Below are positions 42,379 to 54,382 of a DNA stretch of 64,000 nt, in pieces. Position numbers and translations under genes: made by a program. The stretch's first letter is position 1. Each line of letters starts with the position of its first letter. The notes under the pieces were generated by a model. That model did no database searches and was not told the origin of the DNA. It saw nothing but the letters and a program-made list of their open reading frames with translations. This stretch comes from Oryzias latipes (lineage: Eukaryota > Chordata > Actinopteri > Beloniformes > Adrianichthyidae): NCBI RefSeq assembly GCF_002234675.1, contig NC_019866.2:14661261-14725260 (forward strand), read 5' to 3'.

Positions 42379-44561
42379 CATACGTAACATAAATTCACCA
42401 GAGGAGGTGCTCTAACATTACCAATTATTTTTTGCTTTAGTTCCAATACTAATAAATACTATGGTGTTTTAAGGTGTTGTGAAAAATAGATTCAACAAAT
42501 GCGTTTTTTATTAAGTCAAGTAACATCAATTCAGAATAAAAACAGAACAAAAACATCTTTCAAACTCAAAAAACAATATAAAGACGTTCACAAACATATA
42601 ATGTCCTTAACCCTTGTGCTATCTTTGATGACCCCCCCACCCTTACATTAACGTGTTCTCCCTACCATGACAAAGGTGGATAAAGGTGGAAAGATTTCAT
42701 GTAATCTATGGACACCAGTGAAGATCACAAATCATTGAAGAAAAAAGGTTCAGAGAACTGTCTAGTGGGTCTAGATGACCCAACTCCCACATTATTAAAG
42801 ATAAAATGTCACATGACAAAGAAAAGGATCAGAAATCTCGTTTGATGCTGAGTGATGACATCATGTTATGAGGATCTGTCCACACCAGAGACCCCCCCTC
42901 TTCCATTCAAAGCAACCAGCCAGATTCCACTGCAACAACATTGTTCACTGAAAAGGCTGAGTCACTGGGGTGGTGTGAAGTGACTGAGGTGTGGAGTATT
43001 TTTTTTTTACTTTTGTTGTTGTTTTTTTTACTTCAGTTTTTACTGAAGTAAGTACAAAAACAATAATAGTAAAAAAAATAAATCAATAAGTAAAAGCACA
43101 GTACACATGGAATCACAATAAGTAAATAACAAATGATCTAAAAAATATAATATAGAAGATACCACAAAATCCAAAATATGAATACATTTAATTAATTTAA
43201 TAGTCAGCACACTTTTTTATTAAAATGTTTTCTAAGTTTCTACAATTGTTTATTACATTTATTAAAGTAACATTCTTTTTCTGTGGCCAAATTTCCTAAT
43301 TAATTTCAATGTTAAAACAATACCACGTGCTTTGTCATTTCATGTAGTACAAATTAAAAGAAAATGTAAACAAAGTGAGGAAAAGAGTACATTGTACTTC
43401 TAGTACTGTTGGGTTTATACTTTAATATTCCTAAAACTTATAAAGACTTTAAACATACAAAAGCTTTATCATTTATGCTAAGACAAATTCTGGTTGATTA
43501 TTTGAAAACAAGTCTTAAATCTGATTGTCTATTGTCTTTTACTCAGCTCAATATTTACTGTATTATGTTGAATAAAAAAGCTCAGTAAAAGATATTACAT
43601 ACATATTAACATTCTATGTTTATGAATAATACCTATTGAATACCTATTGAAACAAAAAAGTGTGACAGGAATTCAACAAAGGAAGTCACAGTAGAATCAT
43701 GAAAAGTAAATTTTTATGCTCAAGTAATGTTTAAATATCCAAATATTCAAGAAAACCTATAAGGAAACTCTGATGTCATGATATAAAGATAAGGGGATTT
43801 AAGGATCAACAGGTGTTTGAAAAATTCCAAATACATGTGAACTTGATTGTGGTGAAATATTCAAAGCTCTTTTATTTACAACCAATGAGTTTTATATTGT
43901 GTAATGTGTAATACTGACTACTGATATGTTTAAACTGCAATCAATAAGCTATTGATTTTCTTAAAATGATCTCTATTGTGTTGCAATAATTACTGGTTTA
44001 ATGTGATAATATGTTCTAATGATAATCAATGATTATTACATAATGGTTACCGTTACTGAAATCATGAATGAATGTTTTCTGAAGATAATCAATCATTACT
44101 AGGCTCTGGATGACAAAAACTATAAAACCATAAAAGGAATTAACTCAGTAATGGTGGATTTATATAAACTCGCTTTTCCCACTCCTTTTCAAGCAATAAA
44201 TCAAACTCTACTAATACTTTAGTTAATGATCACTGTTTGTAATTAAGCAAATGTGATTTAAGTGTCTTTTTCTGCTTGTTTTATTTTCTGTTTTTTTTAA
44301 TCTAATTTAAATCTAATCTAATCTTGATTTCTGTAATGAAATTGATTAATGTGTGTCAATTACTTATTGCTTTGACTACAATATTTGAAATAAATCAACA
44401 AACTTAAATCAAATCAATCAAATGGTATATTTTTTAAATAAACTTAAAGTTCATGAATTAAGAAAAAGAAATCAAAATTATTTTATTAGACCTGAATAAA
44501 GTATTTTCTTATTCAAATGTGAATTCTGATGGAGCTGAATGTCTTCTGTGAGGTGGAGTCA
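42379..44561. other. A5-B3 interval
   Basis: Holds a right-truncated TTAA-type MITE (from CCCTTGTGCTATCTTTG at 42611), A-type 3' flank and AT-rich DNA. No genes seen. Confidence 0.5.
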
Positions 44562-44569
44562 ATGCAAAC
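44562..44569 (+). promoter_or_regulatory. Octamer-like ATGCAAAC of B3
   Basis: 69 bp before the ATG, as in all B genes. Confidence 0.6.
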
Positions 44570-44637
44570 ATGGACGTCTTCCTCCTCTATTTATCTGACA
44601 GCAGAGATGACAGCAGAGACACTGAACTCAGTTGAAC

Positions 44638-45070
44638 ATGATGGACTGTAGGACAGGACTGCTGCTTTTAACTCTCTGTTATGCAGGTGAACATCATCAT
44701 GCAGATATTGTAGATTTATGATGTTTTCCTTTTTTAAATCCAGATTTCTGATTTTCCTTCCCAGTTGTTGATGGACAGACTCTGACTGAGTCTGAATCTG
44801 TGGTTAAAAGACCTGGAGAATCCCACAGACTGACCTGTTCAGCCTCTGGATTCACTTTCAGCAGCTATTACATGGGCTGGATCAGACAGGCTCCTGGAAA
44901 AGGACTGGAATGGATCGCCTATATCTACACTGGCAGCAGCAGCATGTACTACTCAGAGTCAGTGAAAAACCGCTTCATCATCTCCAGAGACGACAGCAGA
45001 CAGCAGCTGTATCTGCAGATGAACAGTCTGAGAGCTGAGGATTCTGCTGTTTATTACTGCGCTAGAGACA
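44638..45070 (+). CDS. ighv: IGHV segment B3 (family B), apparently functional
   Basis: Leader 44638-44686, intron 44687-44764, V exon 44765-45070. FR1 [23 protein letters not shown]1 [23 protein letters not shown]2 [11 protein letters not shown]3 [19 protein letters not shown] and YYCARD. No stops or frameshifts. The leader start is set by homology with B1. Confidence 0.92.
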
Positions 45071-45108
45071 CACAGTGACTCAAGAGACAGAAACTCTGTA
45101 CAAAAACA
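45071..45108 (+). other. V-RSS of B3 (22-bp spacer)
   Basis: CACAGTG 45071-45077, spacer 45078-45099, ACAAAAACA 45100-45108. Confidence 0.85.
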
Positions 45109-45801
45109 CCACATGAAGAAAATACCTCTCATCATTTTTTTTAAATATTATTCTAAAGAATCAGTGAATGGAAAAAAGGGAAAATTGATATTTTGCTAAA
45201 TCTCTTTTAAAGGAGTTAAATAGCAACAGTTTTAGGAAAAATTAGACGTGTTTTTTTCTTTGTCAATTTTTTTTTTGATATTTTAGTATGCAGATTTTTA
45301 TGTTTGCTTATATTTTCTGTGAGATAGTGAAGAGGTGCTGACTCTGACATGAAGTTTGGGTGCATTACCGGTTTTCCCGCTTTAGTTAGTTTATTTTAAA
45401 AAAGCAAAAAAAAAATAAAAAAATAAACAAACTATAATACAATCTTTCATGTTGTTATATTTCTTTATATACCTAATTTTTAGTAAAACAAAAGCAGTGA
45501 TTTTTTTTTTTCATTAACTTGTCCTGTCCAACAGCTGGGCAGACAGATGAGAGCTTAAGGCCTCTTGTGTTGGACATATTTTACTTTTACAACAGGGGTT
45601 ATGAATCTTCTGACAAAAGCAATGATTTTTAGTACATTTGATATCTCTCAGACGCAATTTTGGGTTTTATCAGCCACGGCTCCCTGTAGGATTTCTGTTA
45701 AGAGACCCACAGCGCCCTTGTGATCAGGAAACAACACTGATGATGTGTTCAAGGTCACACGTGACGAATGATCAAGTCTCACCTTAAACATTACATGTTC
45801 A
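45109..45801. other. B3 3' flank and upstream flank of a lost C-type gene
   Basis: From about 45620 it resembles 55220-55420, the flank upstream of C1 (shared CTGATGATGTGTTCAA). No V exon follows. Confidence 0.5.
45506..45614 (-). mobile_element. Short retroposed insertion (5' truncated, poly-A on minus strand)
   Basis: Begins with a T run, then AACTTGTCCTGTCCAACAGC; flanked by 16-bp duplications AAAAGCARTGATTTTT (45490-45505, 45615-45630). Same family as the 1.4-kb insertion at 56790-58205. Confidence 0.7.
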
Positions 45802-46202
45802 TTCATTTTTTCATTCATCTTCTTAACCGTTTATTCCCTTTCGGGGTCACGGGGTTGCCGGAGCCTATCCCGGCCACTTGGGCGTAGGCAAGGGATGCCC
45901 TGGACTGGTCGCCAGTCTGTCGCAGGGTAGAATATCCTCAATCACACATCCATTCACTCACTCTCACACCTATGGACAATTTAGAGTTGCCAATCAACCT
46001 ATGTAGCATGTTTTTGGACAGTGGGAGGAAGCCGGAGATCCCGGAGAAAACCCACGCATACACGGGGAGAACATGCAAACTCCACACAGAAAGGTCCCCC
46101 ATTGATGTAGTGTTTTTCATGTCCCCCAGCCAGGACTTGAACCGGGGGCCTTTTTGCTGAGAGGCAAGAGCGCTAACCACTGCGGCACCGTGCCACCATT
46201 TT
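45802..46202 (-). mobile_element. tRNA-derived SINE
   Basis: Near-identical to 16325-16726; flanked by ATGTTCA (45795-45801 and 46203-46209). It sits in the flank of the lost C-type gene. Confidence 0.78.
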
Positions 46203-46649
46203 ATGTTCAATGGTGTGCATTTGTTAAAAATATTCCTTTTATAATCACTATACAGCTGTAGCCTACGGAGCCCGGGACATGACATGAGTAACATAATAAT
46301 TATTTAGTTCACAAAAAACAATATTTAGTTCCAAAGAAATAAAATTCTGTTCCCACGAAATAATTAATTTGAGAGAACAAAATAATTATTTAAGTCATTC
46401 ATAAATATGGATGTTAGCAATAGTTGGATTTACTGCAGATACTTTCACATTTCTGTCTGTGTGTGTCTCCCTACATTGTATGTAAGACAGTGAGGATATT
46501 TTGAGATCAGATTTTAAAAAGCTCTACAAAAGCATCGATAATCATGTCTGCGTTCAGTCACATCCCTGTACAAAAGCAGCTTTCCGCCGCTACTCTCGTG
46601 TCTCTGTGACCGATAATCCTTCTAGCTGTCATGTTACAAACACAATTCT

Positions 46650-46900
46650 GGACAAAAACTGAATAGCTTTAAAGACGGAAAGTTTACTAATGTCTATTTG
46701 AACAGAGAAAGACAGTTCAATATTTGTGCACAAATTGACATGAAACACACATTTTTTACATACAGTAAGCAACAAAAACACAACTACATGTGAACATCAA
46801 AGAAAAATTCAAGTCAAATTCCCTGAGATGAAGAACCTAATCCTGCTGTAACTGTGACTGCAGGAAGACAGGAAAGCGGAAAATAACTTTTATCCAAAAA
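46650..46900 (+). pseudogene. ighv: Remnant 3' flank of a family C IGHV gene (V exon missing)
   Basis: Starts at a nonamer-like GGACAAAAACT (46652-46662) and continues with GACGGAAAGTTTACTAATGT and about 230 bp matching the 3' flank of C1 (56150-56400). The V exon and heptamer are not recognisable. Confidence 0.65.
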
Positions 46901-48526
46901 CATGACTAAAGGAATAAACATTCAACTTCTTCACAATTTTAACAAAATAGCTTAAGTAAAATCTGTAAAAACGTTCATACTTCAATAAGATTCAGGGCAG
47001 CAAAACCATAAAATGGCTTTGTAATGTAGCAAAAAGCTGCGTCTGTATAAAGTGTTACAAAAATGCCTGAAAAACTTTTTATTTTTGCATTGTAATGCAC
47101 ATGTTTTTTGTTAATTTAAAATTGTATGAAATTGTAATGTATTGTGATGAAAATTGGGATAAACTGATTTAACTATTACTGCATTATTTTCTGTATTTTT
47201 AAATAATCATTGTGCAAATGTTTTAAGTGGAGGCCCCACAGGTTCTTTTTTTATATCTCACTGTTCTGTATTTAATTTTCTTTTCCATGTTATTTTTTCT
47301 TTTAATTGTGGCAAATCATAATAATCCAATCAAAATCAAATCAAATGATTGTGGAAAAAAATGTGAATAAATGTATGTGTTAACACTGATATGTTATGAA
47401 ATTGTATTACTCGAACATGCTGCAGAACAAAACAAACAAAACCTGGAAATTTAATAATATTAATCAAATCATTCTGTTTTCTTTGCTCTTTTGTACATTT
47501 TTTAGAGCTGGACTCCTGTAATTATTTTTAGCAATAAGTTCATTTCTGCTTGGTGTCTGATGTCCTGTGTGTGTCTTTGTGAAACATATCAGAGGCATTT
47601 GATTTTTTTCAAAAAATCTCAATACTTTCCTAAACAAATTATCTATTTTTTTATTATTTTAAAAAGCGCAGCTGTCTTTCTGCCTACATTACCCGCTGTC
47701 TTTGTGTCAAATACTGACACCAACTAAACGACAGGCAGACATAAAAAATAAATTTATATGGAAAATAAAGACACGTCATAAAAATGTCTACAATAGTCAA
47801 TAAAGAACGACATTATTTGAATGAGCTGAATCTTAAGGTAAGGCATGATCCAGGTGTTGCGGAATAGAGGCTGCCTTCTGTACGCCGTTTCACCTCGCTG
47901 CCTTCGCCCACTACCCCTCCCCTTTACTTTACACACATTTGCCGCTCCTTCTCAAAGACAGAAGTGCGCAACTGCAGGGACGGCAATTCTCAGGTTTCAG
48001 GCTGTTACAAACCTTGAGTGGTGTGCCCCACTATTTGAGAAGGACTGCCGTATGGGAACGTGTCCCCCCCCTTCTTGGTTTTAATTGCACCATAGACATG
48101 TAGGCCCTCTGGTGGGGGGATACTTGGACATCACTGCCAGCAAGCAGCAGATGTCCTCTCAGTGCCCTACCCACCAATTTTAACTGCACCCTCTAGTACA
48201 CACACCCTTTACCCCTCAAAAACATACACTCCAACACACACATACACGAGTCAGGTGGGACCTCTGACCATCTGTCCACTACCCCATCCCTGGCCGAGGG
48301 TACTAGGCATTTGGAATAATGTATGTAAGTTATCTCATATTTGCTTTTTTGCATTGCCTAGCTATACAGGTGATATAATCATGTTTGCATAAGTGTTTGT
48401 GTCCAAGTTCTGTTTCACAGGAAGGTGGAGGTGAAATCCTTGGGGGAAAACCAACTGTCTTTGCGTCTTCCCAGAATCAACATGAGAACTTTGTCATCTG
48501 TCTAGACCGGAATCCAAGGACACTTT
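46901..48526. other. V-cassette flank, then unassigned DNA
   Basis: 46975-47410 matches the flank at 4615-4840 plus 5890-6100 with the LINE absent (empty site about 47205). 47450-48526 has no similarity that I noticed; a few GC-richer pieces (47840-48300) may be an unclassified transposon. Confidence 0.45.
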
Positions 48527-50080
48527 GGCTACGTTCACACTGCAGGGCCTAATGCTCATTTCGGATTTTTGGAAAAAATCCGAGTTTTTTGCAAGACCGT
48601 TCACATTTCCTAGTAAATCCGAACTTTTGTGATCTCCAGTGTGACCGTGACATGACCCAAACGAGACCAGCATGCGCAGAAGAGTACACAACGGTAAACG
48701 ACGTCACTCGTTGATTGCGGAAGTAGCCAACGTCAACGATGGATGACAACAACAGAGTTGCCAACAGCGGAGGTCTTTTATCACTATGGAATTTATTATC
48801 ACGAAGTAGCCAGAACTATAACAATCTTCTTATTTCAAGAAGAAAGTTAAAAAGGAGGAGAGCAAGGGTTTTGGCCATGGCGTTTAGTGGAGCTGTGCTA
48901 GCAACGTCGGTAGAGAGGAACGTTTGGGTGCGGAGTCGCAGGAGTGGTGGGATACTGATGTGAGTGGCTTCACTGATGCAGAATTTATTAGTTACTTTAG
49001 AATGACCAGATCCACCTTCAGTTACATCTGTGAGCGCCTTTGATTAAGTCTGTCGCGAGAAGAGACATGTCTGCGGCGGCCCATTACAGTGCAGAAACAC
49101 GTTGGAGTTGGACTGTATTGGCTAGCAACAGGCGCTAACTTGTTCGGTATAGCAAAGTCCACAGTCTGCTCCATTGTACGGGAGTTCTGTGAAGCAGTTC
49201 GCCGTGTCCTCATGCCCCAGTACGTCAAACTGCCCAAAGGCGGTGACCTGCAAGAGGTAATCAAAGGCTTCCAGCAGCGATGGGGTTTCCCGCAGTATGG
49301 AGGAGCTATTGATGGGAGTCATATCCCCATCATCGCTCCAGAGGATAACCACGCAAAATATTTCAACCGCAAAGGGTGGCATTCAGTTCTGCTCCAGGGT
49401 GTCGTGAATCATCAATTTTGGTAAGAAATATAGATATTTTACTTTTATAATCGTTTAAAAGTACTATACTTGCCTCACTTTCTTTTGATAGAACCATATA
49501 CATCTGCAAGAATATTATCCTTGAAAACACTGTACATAGGAAACTGTACACTGTTCAGTAATGTAACACGGTCTTCCAACAGCTTCACCAACATCTATGC
49601 TGGATGGCCAGGGAGTGTCCATGATGCGAGGGTACTCCGAAATTCCCATGTGTACTCACTCGCAGAGAGAGGGGAGTTTTTTCCGCCAGTGAGTAATCCA
49701 GTAATAGTGATCTATAATGTGTACAATGTCTTTTTTTCATTTGGATTATTTTGTGCTTTTAAATCTTAAGGGCACTGGGGAGATAATGGGCGTTCAAGTG
49801 CCAATCATGCTGCTTGGTGACCCGGCTTATCCCCTTCGAAGCTGGCTGTTACTGTGACACAGGGACCCTGACAGCTGAGCAGAAGAACTTCAATGAGCGC
49901 CACAGCAGAGCCAGGATAACTGTGCAGTGTGCTTTCGGCCGACTGAAGGGCCGGTGGAGGTGCCTTGCTAAACGGCTGGATGTGGACGTTTCCCTCGTCC
50001 CCGCCATAATCGGTGCATGTTGCACACACTCCACAACTTCTGCAACTTCTGAAACCGTCCGTTTCAACAAATAAATTGTT
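48527..50080 (+). mobile_element. PIF/Harbinger transposon (left end and decayed transposase; right end lost)
   Basis: The left terminus GGCTACGTTCACACTGCAGG (48527-48546) is Harbinger-like; no matching right end was found before the V flank resumes at about 50225. Contains one transposase gene with introns. A different family from the element at 26425-27861. Confidence 0.75.
48739..50065 (+). pseudogene. HARBI1-like DDE transposase (multiple breaks)
   Basis: Pieces in order: MDDNNRVANSGG start; a frameshift near 48945 before WWDTDVSGFTDAEF; a stop after SYICERL (TGA at 49040-49042); FGIAKSTVCSIVREF; YGGAIDGSHIPI with the first catalytic Asp; exon end at 49420 with donor GTAAGA; intron to 49582; FTNIYAGWPGSVHDARVL; a second intron (about 49687-49770); LLGDPAYPL with the second Asp; a frameshift; then [14 protein letters not shown], where the catalytic Glu expected before the AFG motif is Gln; another frameshift before the terminal LHNF motif. 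Clearly dead. Confidence 0.85.
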
Positions 50081-51168
50081 ATAAGTATAAGTAGGATTAA
50101 TAAAGTTTACCCTAAATTACAAAAGGAGTTAATTCAAATATACATCTTGTTTGTCAAAAGATTCATAATCCCTGTTGTAACAGTAAAATATGTTTGCTCT
50201 GCTGTTGAACAGGACAAGTTAAAAAGAAAGTACTTCCTCTTTTTATCTGTTCAAATCATCTCATCAATGTCAGACAGATGTTGTTTATTTTGAACAATTC
50301 TGCTGAGAAACATTTGGTCTTTCAGTTTTATAAAGATAATTCCTTCCCTGTTTTTGACTGTCAGCTAAAACACCAGAATAAATGAAGTAAAGTTAATAAT
50401 TTATTGATTTTCTTGCAACGTTTTCTTCATAGGTAGGTAAGATGGAGAAATTATAGTTTTAACAGTCATATTTTATGCCAATTTCTCGTAATAAAAATCT
50501 GTAATAAAATTTAGTGAAATATTTAAAAAAAAAACTAGAATGATTTAATCAATAAATTCCATTAACCTACTTGTTCAGCTTTACAAAAAACAACAGAAGT
50601 AGTGTTAATTCCAATATATATATATATTTTTCTACATTCTTTTTCTTACTGACAGTTTCTCAGATTTACAGAGATGACAGAAAGCAAAGTATACTTTTAA
50701 ATTGATTATGTTCACTTGTTACAGTAATCCTCCATATTTAGTCAATACATAAAAATACTCGACTAATTAATTTGATCAAACAATCACTATTTGTTAAACT
50801 CCACTAAATATATAATGTTTAAAGTTTGTTTTAATTTCATTATTTAATTTTGTAAAAGTAAAACCAAAGGTGATGTAGGATCTACAGGCAGAGCAAACTG
50901 TGAAACACGGAAGATAAAAAAGTGAAAAGTTTTTAAGATTTAAATGATTATTTCACACAAAAATTTACAATTGAAGTTACTTTTTTGTTGTAATTTGTTG
51001 TAAGAATTTATATATCAATTTAAATAAATCATCAGACAGCAGACAGCTGATCTGTAGATATGGTTTATTCTCCAAAATTCAGCTGTTTGTTCTTCTGCTC
51101 CACATGTAAATGATGATCTGATCTGTAATTTCACTAAAATAATATTTCCTGACAGCCCCATGTACTGT
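50081..51168. other. ighv: Orphan 3' flank of a hybrid-type V gene, then A6 upstream flank
   Basis: From about 50225 (AAAGTACTTCCTCTTTT) to about 51010 it parallels the 3' flank of the gene at 59415 (59884-60670), but no V exon precedes it. From about 51030 it is family A upstream flank. Confidence 0.6.
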
Positions 51169-51176
51169 AAACAAAT
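51169..51176 (+). promoter_or_regulatory. Degenerate octamer AAACAAAT of A6
   Basis: Occupies the position of the perfect octamer of A1; 6 of 8 match. Confidence 0.35.
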
Positions 51177-51266
51177 CATGCTCTTACATCACCATTCATC
51201 TTAAGAAGACCTGATGTCAAGTTGTCAGCCAAGTAGAAGTTCCAATCAGTCATCTTCATCATCATC

Positions 51267-51673
51267 ATGATCTCTGTAGTTCTGCTGCTGCTTCTGGCTG
51301 CTGGATCCTGTGAGTTTGACTGAGACAAAGACACTGTTCACTGTTGTTACACCATTAACCATGGTCCTGTCCTCTTCAGGTGTAAAGTGTGAACAGCTGA
51401 CACAGCCAGCCTCTGTTAGTCTGCAGCCAGGTCAGAGTCTGACCATCACCTGTCAGGTCTCTTATTCTCTGGGCAGCTACACAGCTTGGATCAGACAGCC
51501 TGCAGGGAAAGGACTGGAGTGGATTGGGATGAAACACACTGGAGCCTCTTACTACAAAGATTCACTGAAGAACAAGTTCAGCATTGATTTGGACTCTTCC
51601 AACAACAGAGTGACTCTAAATGGACAGAACATGCAGCCTGAAGACTCAGCTGTGTATTTCTGTGCCAGAAGGA
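51267..51673 (+). CDS. ighv: IGHV segment A6 (family A), apparently functional
   Basis: Leader 51267-51309 (MISVVLLLLLAAGS), intron 51310-51379, V exon 51380-51673. FR1 PASVSLQPGQSLTITCQVS, CDR1 SLGSYTA (one codon shorter than A1), [17 protein letters not shown]2 MKHTGAS, YFCARR. No stops. The RSS is consensus. The promoter octamer is degenerate. Confidence 0.92.
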
Positions 51674-51712
51674 CACAGTGACACAAACCATCAGCAGACC
51701 TGAACAAAAACC
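51674..51712 (+). other. V-RSS of A6 (consensus)
   Basis: CACAGTG 51674-51680, 23-bp spacer 51681-51703, ACAAAAACC 51704-51712. Confidence 0.92.
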
Positions 51713-53837
51713 CCTCAGAGCCTGAAAACTTGTAACATGAATTCACCAGAGGAGGCGCTCTAACATAATCAATTATGTTTTGCTTTAGTTTCAATACTAA
51801 CTACACTGTTTTAACCCTTGTGCTATCCTAGGGACTTTAGCATTGGGAGTTGGGTCATCTGGACCCCACGAGACAGTGGATAAAGGTGGAAAGATTTCAT
51901 GTAATCCATGGACACCAGTGAAGATCACAAATCATTGAAGAAAAAAGGTTCAACTGTCTAGTGGGTCTAGATGACCCAACTCCCAATGTTAAAGTGCCTA
52001 GGATAGCACAAGGATTACATCAAATCAAATCAATTCAAATTATAGAAAATAAAATCAAACTTTATTCATGAGACACTTTTCCTAAATACATGAAGTGTTA
52101 TACAGAATAAAAACTCAAAGAAAAATTATAAAGACATTTATAATGCCCTCAAATCCACAACCCACCTCCCACATTGTTAAAGATATGATGAAGAAAAGTA
52201 TCAGAAATCTGGTTTGATGCTGAGTGATGACATCGTGTTATGAGGATCTGTCCACAACAGAGACCCCCTCTTTTCCATTCAAAGCAACTGGACAGATTCC
52301 ACTGCAAAAGCACTTTTAATTGAAAAGGCTGAGTCACTCATTTGGAGTAAAAAAAGCTAGAAAAAACCCAAAAACAAGTAAAAAAATCAAAATAAAATCA
52401 CAGTACACATGTACACCTGAGTTTTAGGGCCATTTTACTTTTTTTTTTCTTTTATTATGACTTTTTAAGTCTTAAATTTATGAGAAAAACAGTCAACTGT
52501 TAAATCTGAGCCAAGCTTGAAGACAACGCTAAAGTTGGCTTCCGATTCACAGTTTCCGATTCGCGAGGGCACTAAATCATAGCTTGAAGATGAGATGTGG
52601 AGCTTTCTGTGAAGCTTTATTTCCAAATAGGTTTCAAAAACAAAGAAATTTGGAACCTTTTGGTGACTCAAAATCAGATTATTGTCAGTGTAGCTGACTC
52701 TCCGGGGCTCGGTGTCAACAAGGAGGAGTTTCATTTGTAAAAGGGTGAAGAGGACAGCAACTTTATTTTCCTTTTCATTCACACAGAAGTCCATTTGTCA
52801 CCTGATGTCATGAACCTGTCATGCGCAGACGACCAATGCAGAAGTGAACAGTGTTACATACGCCTCCTCCTCCAGATGAAACGTCCCATTTCAACATAAA
52901 ACAATAAAGCTGAAAATCTTCTGTTATAATAGCTAAAGGATGTTGAAAATACCAAAAAGTGCTCCTCCTCAGACGGAGTCACACAGACTAAGAGATCTTT
53001 TATTTGGTGGAGGAAGAATGATTGAGGTGGACAGCTTCATGTCTTCATCATCGGGCTGCAGAGATCCTGCAAACCACCCATTAATGAATAAAATATTAAT
53101 AATTCATAAATTAAACAAATGAGCTTCCAAACATTTGAAACGTTATCAATAAACATTCAGCTCACCTGTTCAACTGATCTTATTAGGTCTGCTCTGCTTC
53201 TGTGCAGTGTTTACTTGCTGAACTGTATGTTCACTTCTATTTTAATCTTGTAAATTTATGAGTTTGTTTCTCGTAATTTTACTTTTTACTGATGGCCCTT
53301 AAACTCCATTGTACACATGGAATCACAATAGGTGAATGACAAATGATCTAAAAAAAATTATGACATGGTTTCTTTTTGTTGGCTTTACATTTGCATTATA
53401 TTTGCTTTATCATTTGTTCTGTGACAAATTCTGGTGGATTATCTGAATGAAGTCTTAAATCTGATCATCTATTATTAACTTTTACTCAGCTCAATATTTA
53501 CTGTATTATGTAGACTGATAAAGAATAAAGGCTCAATAAAATATATTACATAAAATGTATCTATGTTTATGAACAATAGCTATTGAAACAACAAAGAAAT
53601 ATTAATAAAGATATGATAAAGGAATGTGACAGGAATAAACAAACGAAGTCACCTATAGCATAATCATGAACATTTATTTGTAACTAAACTTTTGAACTTT
53701 TAAAGATTAAAAAAAGAGAAAAGAAAAGTGGAATAATAATATTATTATCAATAATTATTATTATTGTTTTAAAAAAGTCTTTTCTGATTCAAATGTGAAT
53801 TCTGATGGAGCTGAATGTCTTCTGTGAGGTGGAGTCA
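51713..53837. other. A6-B4 interval
   Basis: Contains a TTAA-type MITE (51814-52016) and the second copy of the exon-like minus-strand pair (donor just below 53165; acceptor near 53070). Holds the empty sites for the solo LTR at 29463 and the hAT at 31415. No supported gene. Confidence 0.5.
51814..52016. mobile_element. TTAA-type MITE
   Basis: Ends CCCTTGTGCTATCCTAGG / CCTAGGATAGCACAAGG, better preserved than the other copies. Confidence 0.7.
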
Positions 53838-53845
53838 ATGCAAAC
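53838..53845 (+). promoter_or_regulatory. Octamer-like ATGCAAAC of B4
   Basis: 69 bp before the ATG; TATA-like CTATTTATC at about 53862. Confidence 0.6.
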
Positions 53846-53913
53846 ATGGACGTCTTCCTCCTCTATTTATCTGACAGCAGAGATGACAGCAGAGACACTG
53901 AACTCAGTTGAAC

Positions 53914-54344
53914 ATGATGGACTGTAGGACAGGACTGCTGCTTTTAACTCTCTGTTATGCAGGTGAACATCATCATACAGATATTGAAGATTACTGATGT
54001 TTTCCTTTTTTAAATCAAGCTTTCTGATTTTCCTTCCCAGTTGTTGATGGACAGACTCTGACTGAGTCTGAATCTGAGGTCAGAAGACCTGGAGAATCCC
54101 ACAGACTGACCTGTTCAGCCTCTGGATTCACTTTCAGCAGCTATCACATGGGCTGGGTCAGACAGGCTCCTGGAAAAGGACTAGAATGGATCGCTTATAT
54201 CTACACTGACAGCAGCGGCATTTTCTACTCAGAGTCAGTGAAAAACCGTTTCACCATCTCCAGAGACAACAGCAGACAGCAGCTGTATCTGCAGATGAAC
54301 AGTCTGAGAGCTGAGGATTCTGCTGTTTATTACTGCGCTAGAGA
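53914..54344 (+). CDS. ighv: IGHV segment B4 (family B), apparently functional
   Basis: Leader 53914-53962, intron 53963-54040, V exon 54041-54344. FR1 [23 protein letters not shown]1 [23 protein letters not shown]2 [11 protein letters not shown]3 [19 protein letters not shown] and YYCARD. It has lost one AC unit just before the heptamer, so the coding end is two bases shorter than in B1-B3, which changes the junctional reading frame supplied to rearrangement. Confidence 0.92.
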
Positions 54345-54382
54345 CACAGTGACTCAAGAGACAGAAACTCTGTACAAAAACA
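54345..54382 (+). other. V-RSS of B4 (22-bp spacer)
   Basis: CACAGTG 54345-54351, spacer 54352-54373, ACAAAAACA 54374-54382. Confidence 0.85.
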
